64,000 nucleotides of DNA from the NCBI GenBank assembly GCA_012845835.1, contig JABAKD010000013.1, positions 8,533,128 through 8,597,127 of the forward strand. Reading direction: 5' to 3'. The position numbers were made by a program, and so were the translations under genes. This document shows, piece by piece, positions 9,326 to 21,732 of the stretch (the first letter of the stretch is position 1; the number at the start of each line of letters is the position of its first letter). The notes under the pieces are model-generated. The model had not been told where the DNA came from and made no database searches. It saw nothing but the letters and a program-made list of their open reading frames with translations. The stretch comes from Undaria pinnatifida (lineage: Eukaryota; Sar; Phaeophyceae; Laminariales; Alariaceae).

Positions 9326-10140
9326 GGCCAATCAGAAAGTCAGTCGGCCGGTGGGGTTGGGATTTCCACACCGTGCGGGGAGGTATCAAGTGTGTATGGA
9401 TTCCGATCCCGGCATGTGACCCTATCGTGCTCGGGTGACGCCTACTTTGTGTATGAATCCTGTCCAATGCGCGATCAGACAAAACTGACATGTTTTTATT
9501 TTCGTCTAATAAAACTCGAGTCTGAAATACTTAGCTGACAAAATCGTGAGCGCTGTAGTCGCGTACTGTATCTACAAGAAGTGAGCGATCTACACAGCTA
9601 GAAACAAGCAGCATTGCAGTAGTATTCGAGGAGTGGAATGACGAAGGCAGTCATACCACCGTGTTTCGCGCCTGGAGCAACGTCAGCACGTTTCTTCATG
9701 ATCAGACAACACACAGACAGTCGATCTGGGAGGTTCGGATCAAGATGATACTATGATATATAATGCATTGTATATTTCAGAACCTGGCTCAGTGCGCGTC
9801 TCTCAGTGGCTACGAAGAGGACACGCAGCGGACATGGTCAGTCACCTTACTGGCCCCGGATGCTTGATTGAGTTGAAATATCATAAGGAACGCAATCGAC
9901 ACCTACCTTTCGTCGCCAGATTAAAGGGTCAGTCGGCGTGTGGTCGGATTTATCCGATCGAAATATGATGAAGCTCGGAATCGGATTGATTAAAAAAACG
10001 GTAGCTAATAATATCAGTACATTGTTATGATTATCAGTCTCTATCGAACTCTTGGCATTACCTTACATACTGTACGTGCAGACTATGATTGTGTGTGGTG
10101 ACATTTTTTACCCTACCAAGTATTGAATCGAACAATTCGA
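9326..10140. other. No gene seen
   Basis: Frames are short and stop-rich, with no domain or clear repeat unit. The last 100 bases resemble the diverged unit seen at 13,370-13,620. Confidence 0.5.
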
Positions 10141-10164
10141 AGTGCTGCCCTGCCCTACCCGGAG

Positions 10165-10423
10165 CATGGGTGCCGGCGAATGCCGGCATCCATGCGGAGC
10201 CCTTGCGCATATATATAAAATCATGCCTTGGTTTCATGGATTTGGTCAGGAGTTTTTTTTTCGTCTCGGCCCACGTATGCGATTCGCGGAACTGCATGGG
10301 TGCCGGCGAATGCCGGCACCCATGCGGAGCCCTTGTGCATGTATATAAAATCATTCTTTGGTTTCAGGGATTTGGTCAGGAGTTTTTTTTTGTCTCGGCC
10401 CAAGTATGCGATTCGCGGAACTG
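10165..10423 (+). repeat. Tandem duplication of 129-bp unit with perfect hairpin
   Basis: 10,165-10,293 and 10,294-10,423 are two direct copies of the start of repeat R. Each is headed by CATGGGTGCCGGC, then GAAT, then GCCGGCACCCATG. The second copy is a perfect inverted repeat, and the first has one change. The unit then runs on through TATATAAAATCAT and TTTGGTCAGGAG. The hairpin does not occur in the R copies at 1.1 or 16.9 kb. Confidence 0.9.
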
Positions 10424-10657
10424 GAATTCTCGGTCGAATAGCTTCGTTCGAGCGCCGCCTTCGGGGGGCGGCTCCAACGCCCCTCGCCCTGCCGTGTCCG
10501 TTCCGCACATCGACGTGGACGCAGACGGATGCCGAGCGAGACAAGCGAGAAGCTGCAAAAATACCGCATGTCGAGGGGGAATTTCGGAGATTTTGGTTGA
10601 ACCTTAACGTCTGCAGCGCCTGGATGATTTACAAAATTGGCATCATTTCCAAACGGT
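10325..10657 (+). repeat. Dispersed repeat R, copy 3
   Basis: A full-length R copy, highly similar to 1,172-1,492, ending AAATTGGCATCATTTCC. It continues into a tail (TTTGAAATTTTGCGGTGG) also seen after the copies at 17 and 23.8 kb. Confidence 0.85.
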
Positions 10658-13369
10658 ACTTGATAATGTTTGAAATTTTGCGGTGGCATACTCTCGAGCG
10701 TTTGTGTCTTTGCTGTACTTTTTCACTAGTTCGTTTGGTTTCTTGCTCGGCCTTTATTATTTTGTTTTTGCTCGTTTTGCCGGTTGGTTGTAGTCAGTTG
10801 TTTCTTGACCTTTCAGCTGTTTCCTGCAAATTTGGTTTTTCTGCGCTGCCCACACGATTTTGAAATTTTTCGCGATTTTTCTTCCTTTTTGTCTAGTAAG
10901 TTGAACTTCCTACAAAGTAAAGGCAATTTTTTAGTGTGGGCTCACCAATAACGTGACACAAATTACCGACGATATCCAACAACTTTGTGACACAAATTAC
11001 CGACGGTAAGACGTTTCGTGACAAAAGAACTCCCAAATCATGTTATTTTCACACGTAACGAGAATCTCGAGACGAAACCAAGCAGGTAGAGCTGTCTCGT
11101 TGGCCTTTGGCGATGGCTTTATTAGCACGGCCGCAGACACTCAGGCAGCCTCTGCTGTAGGCATGAATGAGTGCGGCTGATCCGCAGCGAACTAACCCGC
11201 TGTGCTCGCTTTTATGTATGTGGCCATTGTCCATGCCATTTCATATCACCTTCCTTCTGTTTTTAGCTCGTCGTCGTACGGTTGAGGTACGAGGAAACCC
11301 GTACGTACGGGGTGAGAACAGCAGTATGTACGACGAGCGTGAACGCCAACTGACGCCATTGGCAAACACACAACAGCAGGTGTAGCAGCAGTAGCCGAAG
11401 GACGAAACTTCTAGCACATACTGCAGCAACTAGTAGCAACCAGAACCACAGCAGATAGCTCAAAGTGCAGTACAAGTGCCGTTGGCAAGTTTAGTCGTAC
11501 TCGCATCACTTTGTCCAATATAACAACCTTTTTATGTTCATATTGATGAAGAAAAAAAATACGTTTCCTGTAAGAATGATACGTCGTACGAGCGGACGTT
11601 CTGGTGTGCTGCTGCCGTGAGACCATCGAGCACACCGCATGTTTTACCCAAACAAGAGCGAACAAGAGGCAGGGCACAGGGGCCCCCAACACAGAAACAC
11701 GTGACAACCACGGCCAGCTGTAGATCGCGTGATTGGCCGGTAGTCTGTGCTTCGGTGGGTGTATCGGAAGTCGTTCGTAGTACTGCTGTAGACCGTCGAA
11801 AAACCACGTGACATTTCGTTCTGGTGGCAGACTCGCCAGTAGACCCCCGAAATTTATTTTCCTCTTCTTTTTCTTGGCCCCGTGCACCCCTACTGAAAGA
11901 TTGCCCATTTGCCGCTAATGAAATCATGTTGGGGTGGTTGTAGACGAAACGCCGAAGAAACCCGAAATCCAGTAGACTTGGGGAGCGCCTAAGGTAAACG
12001 GAGGTGCTGGGGTGGTTGTAAAGTAAAGTTGAGGTGGTTGTAGAGTAAATAAATGCCGCCTGTGCATTAGTTGCGGAACGATCCAGCTTTAGCTTTTCTT
12101 TGATTCCCACCATTTGTTTTGTACTTGAAGAATAGGGTACGCGCCAACAACAACGTAAAACAACGACGGACAACCTACAAAGAGAAATAAACAAATAAAG
12201 CGTGAGCGATGACGTGCTTTTCGTAGACGAATGTGCGTACTACGACATCTGCGAAAGGTTCCCTACGGCCGGCAACGAAGGCGGGGATACAACTTTATTA
12301 GGAAGCAGAATTAGACGGACACCCTTCACAAACAAATAAAAAAATCCCTAGATAACGTACATGATGCAAATGGCCAGCGGAATTGCGACCTCGCAAATAA
12401 TTGCGATCTTAGAGTTAGTAGGTTTTGACCCAATAGGCCAAGGGTTTTTGCGCGACCTATATCATGCAAGTAAAACTAGCCAAGTTGCGGTTGTTTTGCT
12501 GGATGTCTGCAGGGCTTGGACGAATAAAATACGGGAAAGTGCGAGTGAAGAATGCGATGCAAGAAGATTAGAAAGGCTGCAAGACGACCATGATACGTCC
12601 AGAAGAACGCGTGTTATATCAGCAGTAGATCGCTCTAATTCCCCTTTTTATATTACTGCGTTTGGTACTGTTGAAGTGCTCATCATTTTGAGCGTGCTTG
12701 GTCTGCACGTCAATCGAGGGCATTCTATATCCCCTTTCGGGCTCCTCTCTAAGGGAGTTCTTCGTACATTGTGCAAGTAAGCCCGCAGGACCCATCGTGG
12801 ATCTCACGCCGTGTCTGAGAGCTGTTTTGTGACTATGTTATGGTAAGATCAAATACTGATCTGTCATGCGGATTCTTTTGTTTGCCTCGTGTTATGTCTG
12901 CATAATTCGTTTTCCATTTTTGTATATCTTCACCGGTGTAAGTGCCGCGTGTATTGAAGTAGCTAATTGAGTTGAGGGCATGCAGTGTCGTCTTTAGTTA
13001 TTTCTCTGTGAGTGAGTTCTTCGTATTTTTTGGAAGCAAACATGGAGGACCCATCATAGTAAGTTCTTCGTCTACTGTGGGAGTAAACACCAAGGGGTTT
13101 TCCAAGGCACAATCAACGGCGCCTTCCTTTTTCCCGTCCGTTAATTGAACATTTTCAACCATTCCGTCCGATACCTTTTTTATTGGCCACGTCTTCTTTC
13201 GTTTCGCCTCGAAGCCTCGAAGCGAAGCAGGTTCTCAATTCTCCTTTCGGCATTTCTGACCAACTTTTACTTGGCGATTTTTATAACAGTGTGTTTCGCC
13301 TATGTATGCTTGCTTTCTTTGTTTATATATTTCTTTCCATCAAAGCAACCTTCAGAACCTCATGCTCGT
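10658..13369. other. No gene supported
   Basis: The longest frames (a minus frame at 11,538-12,194 and a plus frame at 12,361-12,780) show no domain, no codon pattern that convinces me and no splice support. Part of the second is made of R-tail sequence (GTCTGCAGGGCTTGGACG). A pair of near-identical 23-bp pieces (CACAAATTACCGACG) flanks about 10,955-11,005. Confidence 0.5.
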
Positions 13370-13620
13370 ATTAAGCTCTTGGCATTATTACCTTAAACTT
13401 CAATTTTTTTATAACTACAACTTAATTCGTCGAGTGCTACCCTTCCTTGCCCAAAGAATGGGCGCCATCGAATGTCAAATTATGATCTTTAGAAGCTCAT
13501 ATTCGTAATAAACTCTTGGCATTAGTTTAAAGTTCAATATTGTCGAATCGAACAGCTACAACTCTTTTTCCTTTTTCCTCGTCGAAGTGCTGCCCTGCCC
13601 ATGCGGAGCCCTTGTATTAT
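13370..13620 (+). repeat. Two diverged copies of a 120-bp unit related to the R leader
   Basis: Both halves contain CTCTTGGCATTA, an AT-rich middle and a GTGCTACCCTTCCTTGCCC or GTGCTGCCCTGCCC end. The second half then reads CATGCGGAGCCCTTG, as does the unit at 10,185-10,205. Confidence 0.65.
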
Positions 13621-15535
13621 TTATAAATATTTACGTGGTAGTCGCGATGATTGCGGGTGTTGTCGGTAGCGCTGTTTCCCCTGCTGTTTCGCGGAGTTGG
13701 TATGGGGCAGGTATTGTTGGCGTTCGTGGCGGCAGTGAAGGGGGGGGCGCAGCGGCAAGTGCAGGCGTGTCGGCGTCAGCTGCAGAGGTGTTGGATTTTG
13801 GCGGCGGCGGGGATGAAGCTGTGTAGTTTATCGCCGCCAACCGACGCCCAAGAAGCCCAAGGCCCCACTCCGGGGCCCTCAGATTTTCTTCCACCGCGGC
13901 CGCAGTCGACAAGAAGGCGCGTACCAGGAGGCTCACCCTGCCCCGCGTGGGAGGGAGGGGCGGCCCCAATGCAATGTGCCGCCAGAAAAGCACCGGCCTG
14001 AGGCCTGCAGAACTGGGAAAAAAACAGATCAGACGGAAAGCGGAGGTGGTCATGGTGTGAATGTGAAAAGTGCACTCCGGCCCATCTTGGTGTGGTAGGT
14101 TAGCGTCTGCAGTGTCGTGTCAAGTTTGCCTTTTGTTAATTCACAAAGAATGAAGACCGTACGAGTTTATTATCTTTTTGCTTCGCTTGCGCCGGCCGCT
14201 CGGTTTGGTGTGGCCCTGGGTTCGATTGTCTGTTTCATCTCGGGGGGGGGGGGGTCAACAGCGATACTACTACCGTTGTCGACAAAATTGTGAGCCCTTT
14301 TTGTTTTGTTTTTCCCCTCCCATGTTTTCCTTTTTTTCCATACCTGGGGAGAGGGAAAGAAGAAGGGGGGGGGGCGTTACCTGGTACCTACCCGTAGCTA
14401 TTCCCCACCCCCCTGATATTTCTCTTCCTTCGCCGGGCATGATGGGGGTGCTGGATGTCGCCGGGTGGCAAGAACGGTTCAGTGCCAATACATACACCAC
14501 ACATAAGTGTTTATATTGGAAGAAGGAAGATTTTTCACAAGCATCGCCATTCATTTGGTTGAATTGGAGGTGCATGGGTCCTACTATTTTGTGGCGTTCG
14601 TGTCGTCTATTTTGGCGGAACCACCCGCATCGCTTCCCAGTCGAATATTGTCACCGAAAGCCCTACTTCATTCATTCGATACACACCTAGGAGTTCAACG
14701 CAAAAGAAACGCGTTGTATAGCAACGACAACATTTGTATCACAAACGCATGAAAAAATCACTGCGTTGCGACTGGTTGGTGATGCTTGCCGTTATACATA
14801 TGTGATACGGCACTACTACTGGTAGTCGTGCAGGACATAATAAATGTAAAAACGCAAACAGGGATGTAGGAAAGCAGGGCTGATAGTTGTACCTTGCCAG
14901 GAAAGGAAGACAATTGAGAGGCGCTGTGCTGAAGATAGTGTGTAGATCTCACCATTTCTCGAATAAGAAATTCAGCCTCGGCCAGAATTATTCCGGTTTC
15001 TTCCTTTTTTTCCTATTCATATTTCATTTTTTTTACTACTGCTGTATGAACAGCGTTGTGCCTAGAATAACCTATCTGCACTAGACCTACTACTTGTACA
15101 AGTATCAGGCGCCTATTTGATAGCGAGAAACAGGAATCCTGGCTGGGGCTGCGGGTTTCTTATTTGGGAGAGGGTGTCATCTGCACTAACTTCAGCTCCC
15201 GGATTTCTTGTCTTCCTCAGAAGTATCAGCTTGCCATTCTTACGTCCTGTACTACTTTTAGAGTATTGTGCCGCCGGTCCTCTGGTAAGAAACCAAGGAT
15301 TTGTTTTTTTCAGGCTAAATTCCGTATTTTTTTGAAAATGGTGTGCCCCACACTAACTTTAGTATAGAATTACGAAGTTCTTATTTCTCCGCAAGAGCGT
15401 TGTGTGAGCCCCGTTCTTATGAGAGGGAGGCATGAGCGATTTTTTTAATGATGTTTTACCATGTTCCAAAACGCCTCCAACTCTTTTTCGCGCTTCGCGC
15501 GATTATTTTAATGCCTTACGAAAATGTCCCTATGT
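13621..15535. other. No gene supported; GC-rich and homopolymer tracts
   Basis: 13,720-13,830 is G-rich and 14,240-14,400 contains two poly-G runs. Overlapping frames on both strands at 13,630-14,055 are explained by this base composition. I see no domains. Confidence 0.5.
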
Positions 15536-16087
15536 ATAGAATCCGTGCCCAGATCTAAATTCACACACCACATCAGATCCTCAACAGTCAATCACCACCA
15601 AGAAGATCAACTGTCGTGTCTTACCACCAACATTGCACACTCTCTGGTGCTCTACTGACCACAATGCCCCCAAAAGCGCTGTCGCAATTGTACCAGAAAA
15701 AAATCCCTGACTAACGTCGCTGTGATCAACCTGAATTATGGATAATTGTAGATACACCTAAGCTAGGCAAGGCCTACTGACCAGAAAATATCCCCCCTTG
15801 GCTGAGGGGGCTGGTCGGCACCATTCAGGTGCTAGGAAAGGAGAGAGAAGTTGTTGTATTAGCTCCGAACACAAGAAAACAAGCGATTTTAACTTCATCC
15901 CCGAATCCCCATATCAGAATCCAGAAGAGGATAAGTAGAAACCCCTACTACAGTTCTCTTCGAATCTAAATACCGTTCACACACCACACACCACATCAGA
16001 TCCTCAAGAGTCAACCACCACCAAGAAGATCAACTGTCGTGTCTTACCACCAACACTACACACTCTCTGGTGCTCCACTGTCCACAT
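15536..16087 (-). repeat. Left arm of a 400-bp inverted repeat, plus a partial direct copy
   Basis: 15,690-16,087 is the inverted copy of 27,917-28,305. Landmarks are CCAGAAAAAAATCCCTGAC at the outer end and CTCTGGTGCTCCACTGTCC at the inner end. A shorter direct copy of the inner part lies at about 15,548-15,662. The arms have no coding potential and could be solo LTRs in opposite orientations or the ends of an 12.6-kb structure. Confidence 0.8.
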
Positions 16088-16835
16088 ACTGCTACTGCTA
16101 CTGCTACTGCTACTGCTGCTACTGCTACTGTTACTGCTACTGTTACTGCTACTGCTACTACTACTGCTACTGCTATTGCTACTGCTCTGCTACTGCTTCT
16201 GCTACTGCTACTGCTACTACTACTGCTACTGCTACTGCTTCTGCTACTGCTACTGCTACTGCTTCTGCTACTGCTACTGCTACTGCTACTGCTACTGCTA
16301 CTGCTACTGCTACTGCTACTGCTACCGCTATTGCTACTGCTACTGCTACTGCTGCTGCTGCTGCTACTGCTGCTACTGCTGCTGCTACTGCTACTGCTAC
16401 TGCTACTGCTACTGCTACTGCTGCTGCTACTGCTACTGCTACTGCTACTGCTGCTGTTACTGCTACTGCTACTGCTACTGCTACTGCTACTGCTACTGCT
16501 ACTGCTACGGCTACGGCTACGGCTACCGCTACGGTTACCGCTACCGCTACCGCTACCACTACCGCTACCGCTACCGCTACCGCTAGCGCTACGGCTACCG
16601 CTACGACTACTGCTACTGCTACTGCTACGGCTACTGCTGGTGCAACTGTTACTGCTACTGGAACTGTTACTGCAACTGTTGCTGCTACTGATACTGCTAC
16701 TGCTACCGCTACTTCTACTCCTGCTCCTACTCCTACTCTTACTGCTGCTCCTACTCCTATTGCTAATCCTACTCCTACTGCTACTCCTACTGCTACTCCT
16801 ACTCCTACTGCTACTACTACTGCTACTGCTACTAC
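16086..16835 (+). repeat. Hexanucleotide (TACTGC)n microsatellite
   Basis: About 750 bp of an almost pure six-base repeat, degrading to CTACGG/CTACCG variants near 16,500-16,620 and to CCTACT variants after 16,700. Because the unit is a multiple of three and has no stop, several frames stay open for over 100 residues (Thr-Ala, Leu-Leu or Tyr-Cys runs on plus, Ala-Val on minus). These are not evidence of a gene. Confidence 0.97.
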
Positions 16836-16957
16836 TGTAATAATACGTGCACGTGGGGTGTGCGAGCTACGTATGGTGCGAGCTATGTATGGTTGACCAG
16901 CGGTTCGTGCTATGTGCGGAAGGGGCGTTGCAATGACTGCTCTGAAGGGATCCGAAA

Positions 16958-17357
16958 TACATACACATAAAATCATTCTTTGTTTCAGGGATTCGGTCAG
17001 GAGTTTTTTCGTCTCGGCCTAAATATGCGATTTGCGGAACTGGAATTCTCGGTCAAATAGCTTCGCTCGAGCGCCGCCTCCGGGGGGCGGCTCCAACGCC
17101 CCTCGCCCTGCCGTGTCCGTTCCGCACATCGACGTGAACGCGGACGGATGCCGAGCGCGACAAGCGAGAAGTTCCAAAAATACCGCATGTCGAGCAGGAA
17201 TTTCGGAGATTTTGGTTGTATCTTAATGTCTGCGGCCCCTGGATGATTACAAAATTGGCATCATTTCCAAACGGTAGTAAGCTGCTATTGTAATGTTTTG
17301 GAATTTTGCGGTGGCATACTCTCGAGCGTTTGTTTTGCTTGACGTCTGCAGGGCTTG
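16958..17357 (+). repeat. Dispersed repeat R, copy 4, with tail
   Basis: A full R unit (16,958-17,276) followed by the tail ending GTCTGCAGGGCTTGAACG. It is immediately followed by another, more diverged R unit, giving a tandem period near 400 bp. Confidence 0.85.
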
Positions 17358-17374
17358 AACGAATGAATAAATAA

Positions 17375-17567
17375 AAGTCTTCGGGGGGCGGTTCCAACCG
17401 GCAAAAGTCTTCGAGGGGCAGCTCCAACACCCCTCGCCCTTCCTTATCCGTTGGGCACCTCGACGTGAACGCGGATGGATGCTGAACGAGACAAGGAAGA
17501 AGTTGCAAAAAATATTGTATTTTGATGAGGTAATCTTGCGACTTCGGTTGTATCTCATCGTCTTCAG
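17375..17567 (+). repeat. Dispersed repeat R, copy 5, left half (split by Copia-2)
   Basis: A diverged R core (CTTCGGGGGGCGG, CACCTCGACGTGAACGCGGA) that stops at 17,567 where the Copia-2 LTR begins. The missing right end resumes at 23,765 after the element. Confidence 0.85.
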
Positions 17568-18349
17568 TATTCAGGTATAGTCGTTACACCCTTGACAGGT
17601 GGTCGCACAGGCGGGCACAGGCAGCAGCATGCTGCCATGCTGGTGTTGGACAAAGATGATCCACCGATGATAAAAACCCCAGAAGAGTGATGTTTTGTAG
17701 AAGGGCCGCTTGTTGGGCAATAAAACTTGGAGAACAATAGACATCTGAGTCTAGAGGTGGTGGTGAGAGGAGTGAGAGAGGGTGGGGCACGCCCGCGCTC
17801 TCTCTCTCGTAGCTACGTACTCAGACCCCGCTCCTTCGTTTGCTACAACAATAGTACATGAAGGACCCGTGTACAAAAACAAACAAACAACAACAACCCG
17901 TCGGGGTCCTCAAAAGAACTGGTCGTAGTTACGCCGCATTTTAGTCGAACCGTAACTTAACACACCGTGTTTTTCTATTGCTGCCTAAAACATCACCGAT
18001 GCTACTACTGTTGTGCCCGGCTACTACAACACCCTATTGACGACCCAGTGCTACCTACGTTGGCCGACCCTAGCCGATCCCAGTTCTGGCCGGTCGTAGC
18101 TCGGGTAAACTTGCTTCTTGACTTGTCGCGATCCCGAAGCTACCGAGTGGTACTTCGTTGCGTATCGTGACTGCTGCTCCCTGTTTACAGCAGTATTACA
18201 GTAGTGCTACGTACTGCTTCCCCCGGCTACAGCTACCTGCTCTCCTTTGCTATAGCAGTACTGGTGCTAACTACTGCTGCCCCAGGCAACAGCAGTGGCG
18301 ATGAACATTAATCAGAGATGTAGGTGTTCACGCCCTAATATCTTTAACA
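17568..18349 (-). repeat. Copia-2 3' LTR
   Basis: 782 bp, nearly identical to 22,893-23,764 apart from lacking a 90-bp internal duplication. On the minus strand it begins with TG but ends TA instead of CA. Confidence 0.93.
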
Positions 18350-18361
18350 CTCCCCCTTAAT
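18350..18361 (-). other. Copia-2 polypurine tract
   Basis: The minus strand reads TTAAGGGGGAG directly before the LTR start TGTTAAAG. This is the expected primer for plus-strand synthesis and confirms the element orientation. Confidence 0.8.
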
Positions 18362-18624
18362 GGAAATCGCACTGCTGTGGGCACTGAAAGCACCAACTAA
18401 TGTTAACCCTGTCGATTTTCGATACTCGTTTTAAGTGTCTACTGAGTCAAGTAAGCGAAAACAAACTTCTAAACTACACTGGCTGTAGCTCCAACATCTT
18501 CCCGATCATCAACTAAACGCCGTCGTAACTAGGGCTCTGCCCGGTAATCAAACGATCATCGACGTCGTGAAACAGGGTCCAAACAAGCATACCGCACAGT
18601 AGAATGTATGTATTCCAAGACCGC

Positions 18625-20628
18625 TCATGGTCCTATAAATGTCAAACAAATGATGCCTACCGCCTTTGTCGCACCAGGAGCGCCTCCGTGCTGCTTCCAG
18701 ATTGTCCTTACCCCTTGAAGTTGTTGATCAGCCCAATGAGGTATCGGTGGCGGTGTTTGCTGAGGAACTTTGTCCCGATGTCGGCTATGTTGAGCCCGGT
18801 TGGGACGTAGCGGATGCTGATTTTTTTTCCCCTCCTGTATGATCTCACGCACATAGAACAGTCTCAGTGCCACGTGTTTCGCACGCGAGCTGTAGGTCTT
18901 GTTTCCGGCCACGTGCAGAGCCGAAGTGTTGTCGATGTGGGTCGGGATGCACTTGAATGCCTCCTCGAATCCTAGCTCCCCCATCATACCGGCACAGTAG
19001 ACTGCTTTCTTTATCGCCAGTGCTGCTGCCACAAGCTCGGCCTCCATCGTTGACTGGGCCGTCAGCCCTTGCATGCCCACTTTGAAGCTCACAGGCCCGT
19101 TGCACATCGTCATGACGTGCGATGAAGTTGACTTGCCGTTGTCCGGGTTGTTGCCCCAGTTGGCGTCTGAGAACGCTGTCAGCTTGAACCCTCCTTGCGA
19201 GTAGGTGATATTGAAGTCGATGCTGCCGGCGAGGTATCAAAGCAGATGCTTAGCTGCGCCCATGTGTGTTTTCGATGGCTTCGACATTGCCCTCGCTAGG
19301 TGGTTGACGCCGTAGAGGATGTCGTAGCGGCTTACTTGAGCCAGGTACATGACGCTGCCGACGATGGACTGGTACCGCTGCGTGTCTGCTTTGCTCAGAA
19401 GGTCCCCTTCCCCCTGGTTGATCGATAGCTCCGGCCCGGCTCCGATCGTGTACACCGGTTTGCACTCCCCCATACCGTATATCTCGAGTACCGACTTGGT
19501 GTAGTGCGCTTGTGAGATGGTGAGTGTTCCTTTCTCGCGGTCGCGAGTGACTTGCATTCCGAGCACCATCGAGACGTCCCCCATCCACTTCGTGTCGAGG
19601 CGCCACACCAGCTTCTCCTCCAGCTGCTTGAGCAGCACTTTGTTCTGCCCCACCAATAGAAGATCATCGACGTAGATGGTGAGAATGACGGTGTCCTTGT
19701 TCCAGCTTGGAAACGTTGGCTCTCTCTTGGTTTCGGGGTTGTAGGTTCCATCCTTGTGCGTGTAGGCGTAGATGCAGGGGTCGGACTTGAGTGGCTTGAA
19801 TCCTATGGCGATCACGAAGTCGTCGATGGTACCATGCCAGTTGGCTGGTGCCTGCGGGATTCCGTAGAGGCTCTTGCGAAGCCTCATGACTTGGTGGACT
19901 CCGTTTTTTGTCTGTCTTCTCGCGTCCAGGCGCCATTTTCACGCTTTGTGTGAGTCATCAGCCTTCACCTTGTAGACCCACCGTGAGCCGATGATTTTGG
20001 ATCCCGGAGGAACCGAGGTGAGGGGGACGAGGTCGTAGACCTGGTGCTTGATCAGGCTCGCTATCTCCTTGTCTTCGGCTGCCTCCCACAGAGCAGCCTC
20101 CGGCAGCTTCCTCGCCTCTGAAAATGGGTTCGGAACTATTTTCGATTTCGTCCCCCCCTCCGAACGCATTTAAAGTTGCGTGTTAGTGGTGGCATAGGCG
20201 TACTCCGCGAAGGTGAGCAGTTCCTGCTCATGAGCCATGTCCGGTAGATCTGCGCCGGTGTAAAGGTTGAGCTGTTGTAGCTCGCGCAAAGTACACTCGG
20301 TAACCAGGGAACTGAGTCCCCCGGCAGCAGCCGCCGCTCGGCGCGTCACAGCAGGCGTAACCTCCAGCGTTCCACCAGCTTCTGATTTCTTCTCGGGCGT
20401 CTCTCCTCCAGTCCCTACGGCGGGTGCCCCTTCGGCGCCGCGTGCCTCCGGAAGCGGGCAGTTGTCGTCAGCAGACGACGGCGGAGGTGACTGGTGTCCG
20501 CTCAGTGGTTGTTGTCCGCTCTGCGACTGCGGTCCACCGCGTAGCAGTTGTCCTCCCTGAAGGTCACTGTGGGTGAGTTGGCGAAGCCTTGAAAGGATCT
20601 CGGCTAGTTCCGGGCTGCGGGGTTCCAC
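18625..20628 (-). pseudogene. Copia pol remnant (RT-RNase H)
   Basis: Read on the minus strand: an integrase-RT linker (20,628-20,170), an in-frame stop, then the RT start (20,169-19,939; SRWVYKVKADDSHKA). A deletion then removes the segment with the first catalytic Asp, and RT resumes near 19,942 at a KMAPG motif. A one-base slip in an A run changes frame before LRKSLYGIPQAPANWH (19,887 on). YVDDLLLVG and SIVGSVMYLAQVSR are intact. A TGA at 19,237-19,239 interrupts HLL-YLAG. RNase H keeps FSDANWG, STMEAEL, HIDNTSAL and RAKHVALR. A second A-run slip near 18,828 scrambles the C-terminus. The element cannot encode active RT. Confidence 0.9.
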
Positions 20629-20947
20629 AATGGGAGTTGTGTGGCCGTACGCCGCGTCGTTGTTGACGTTGATGTGCGATGTGTAGTCAGTAGTGGTAGA
20701 ACTTGTAAAGCAGACGAAGAAGCTGAAATAGCTGATGAAACGGATGAAGTAGCTGCCGCTAGTCCTGCTGCATTCGCTGCTGTACGTAGTAGGTGCCTCT
20801 GCTTGCTGTACGGTGTGTAGTAGTGTCTTCGGGAGACGTCGCTACTGTAGTAGGCGTTGCTGTACCTGTCGGTGCTGTAGTAGTAGACAATGCCGTAGGA
20901 GTAGGCGTTGTTGTAGTACCAGTCGTTGCTGTATGCCGGCCCTTGCC

Positions 20948-21110
20948 GTACGAGTCGTTGCTGTACCAAACCAGTCGTTGGTGTACTAGTCGTTGCTGTA
21001 CGCGTTGTTGCTGTACCAGTCGTTGCTGTACCAGTCGTTATTGTACCAGTCGTTGCTGCACCAGTCGTTGCTGTACCAACCGTTGCTGTACCAGTCGTTG
21101 CTGTACACTC
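20948..21110 (+). repeat. 15-bp minisatellite inside Copia-2
   Basis: About ten copies of GTTGCTGTACCAGTC with small changes. The unit length is a multiple of three, so frames remain open as simple repeats. It is unrelated to known gag or pol sequence. Confidence 0.9.
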
Positions 21111-21732
21111 GGTGCGTGATGAAAATGATGATGATGGTTGCTTCGTGTCTTGATCGAGTAGTAGTATACGTAAAACGCGGAGTAGTTGCGGTAATCTCAG
21201 CAGTAGTAGTTCCCGCTGAAGAACATGTACCTAGGCTGTAGAGCTGTTCCAGGCTCCGATCCCCTTGTCGACGCTGCCCTCCAATGGACCGCCTCCGGTA
21301 GTTAGCTGCATGACGTCTGGAAAGTTGTTCGAAATTTCATCCCTTTCTCCCCCTTCGAACGGCTTTTCAGTCGTCGGGGGTCAGGCGAAACAGCGCCAGC
21401 GTCGCAGCTGTATCTCCCCCATTCGTAGATAGTAAGAGGGCAATGTAAACGTTGGTGTTGCTGCGCTGCCACTCGAACCAGGTTGCTGCCGACTGCCGAG
21501 ATATGCTCTTCCTGTCCCGTGAGTATGTTGTGAATAGGAGAGGTCGATTCGCTGAAGTGGACCTCGACCCGTACCTCCCAGCCGCGGTATGCGCGCTCGT
21601 TCTCCCAATCGAACGAGGGAGGCGTTTGGCTACCAACCTTACTTCGCTGTAGTTTTCCATCCTCCTTTTGGTTGTTGTTACTTTTTTTTTTTTTATTCTT
21701 TTTTTTTCTTTTTTCACACCGCAACGGTATTA

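Noticed and set aside
11538-12194. A 218-codon minus frame
   Set aside because: Low-complexity composition, no domain and no splice signals; kept only as a remark.
12361-12780. A 139-codon plus frame
   Set aside because: It runs through an R-tail sequence and has no domain or conserved relative in the window.
13631-14053. Overlapping 116-140 codon frames on both strands
   Set aside because: Explained by G/C-rich composition that suppresses stops.
16086-16835. Open frames of 130-285 codons (Thr-Ala, Leu-Leu, Tyr-Cys, Ala-Val) in several phases
   Set aside because: All are produced by the stop-free six-base repeat; no frame is distinguished from the others.
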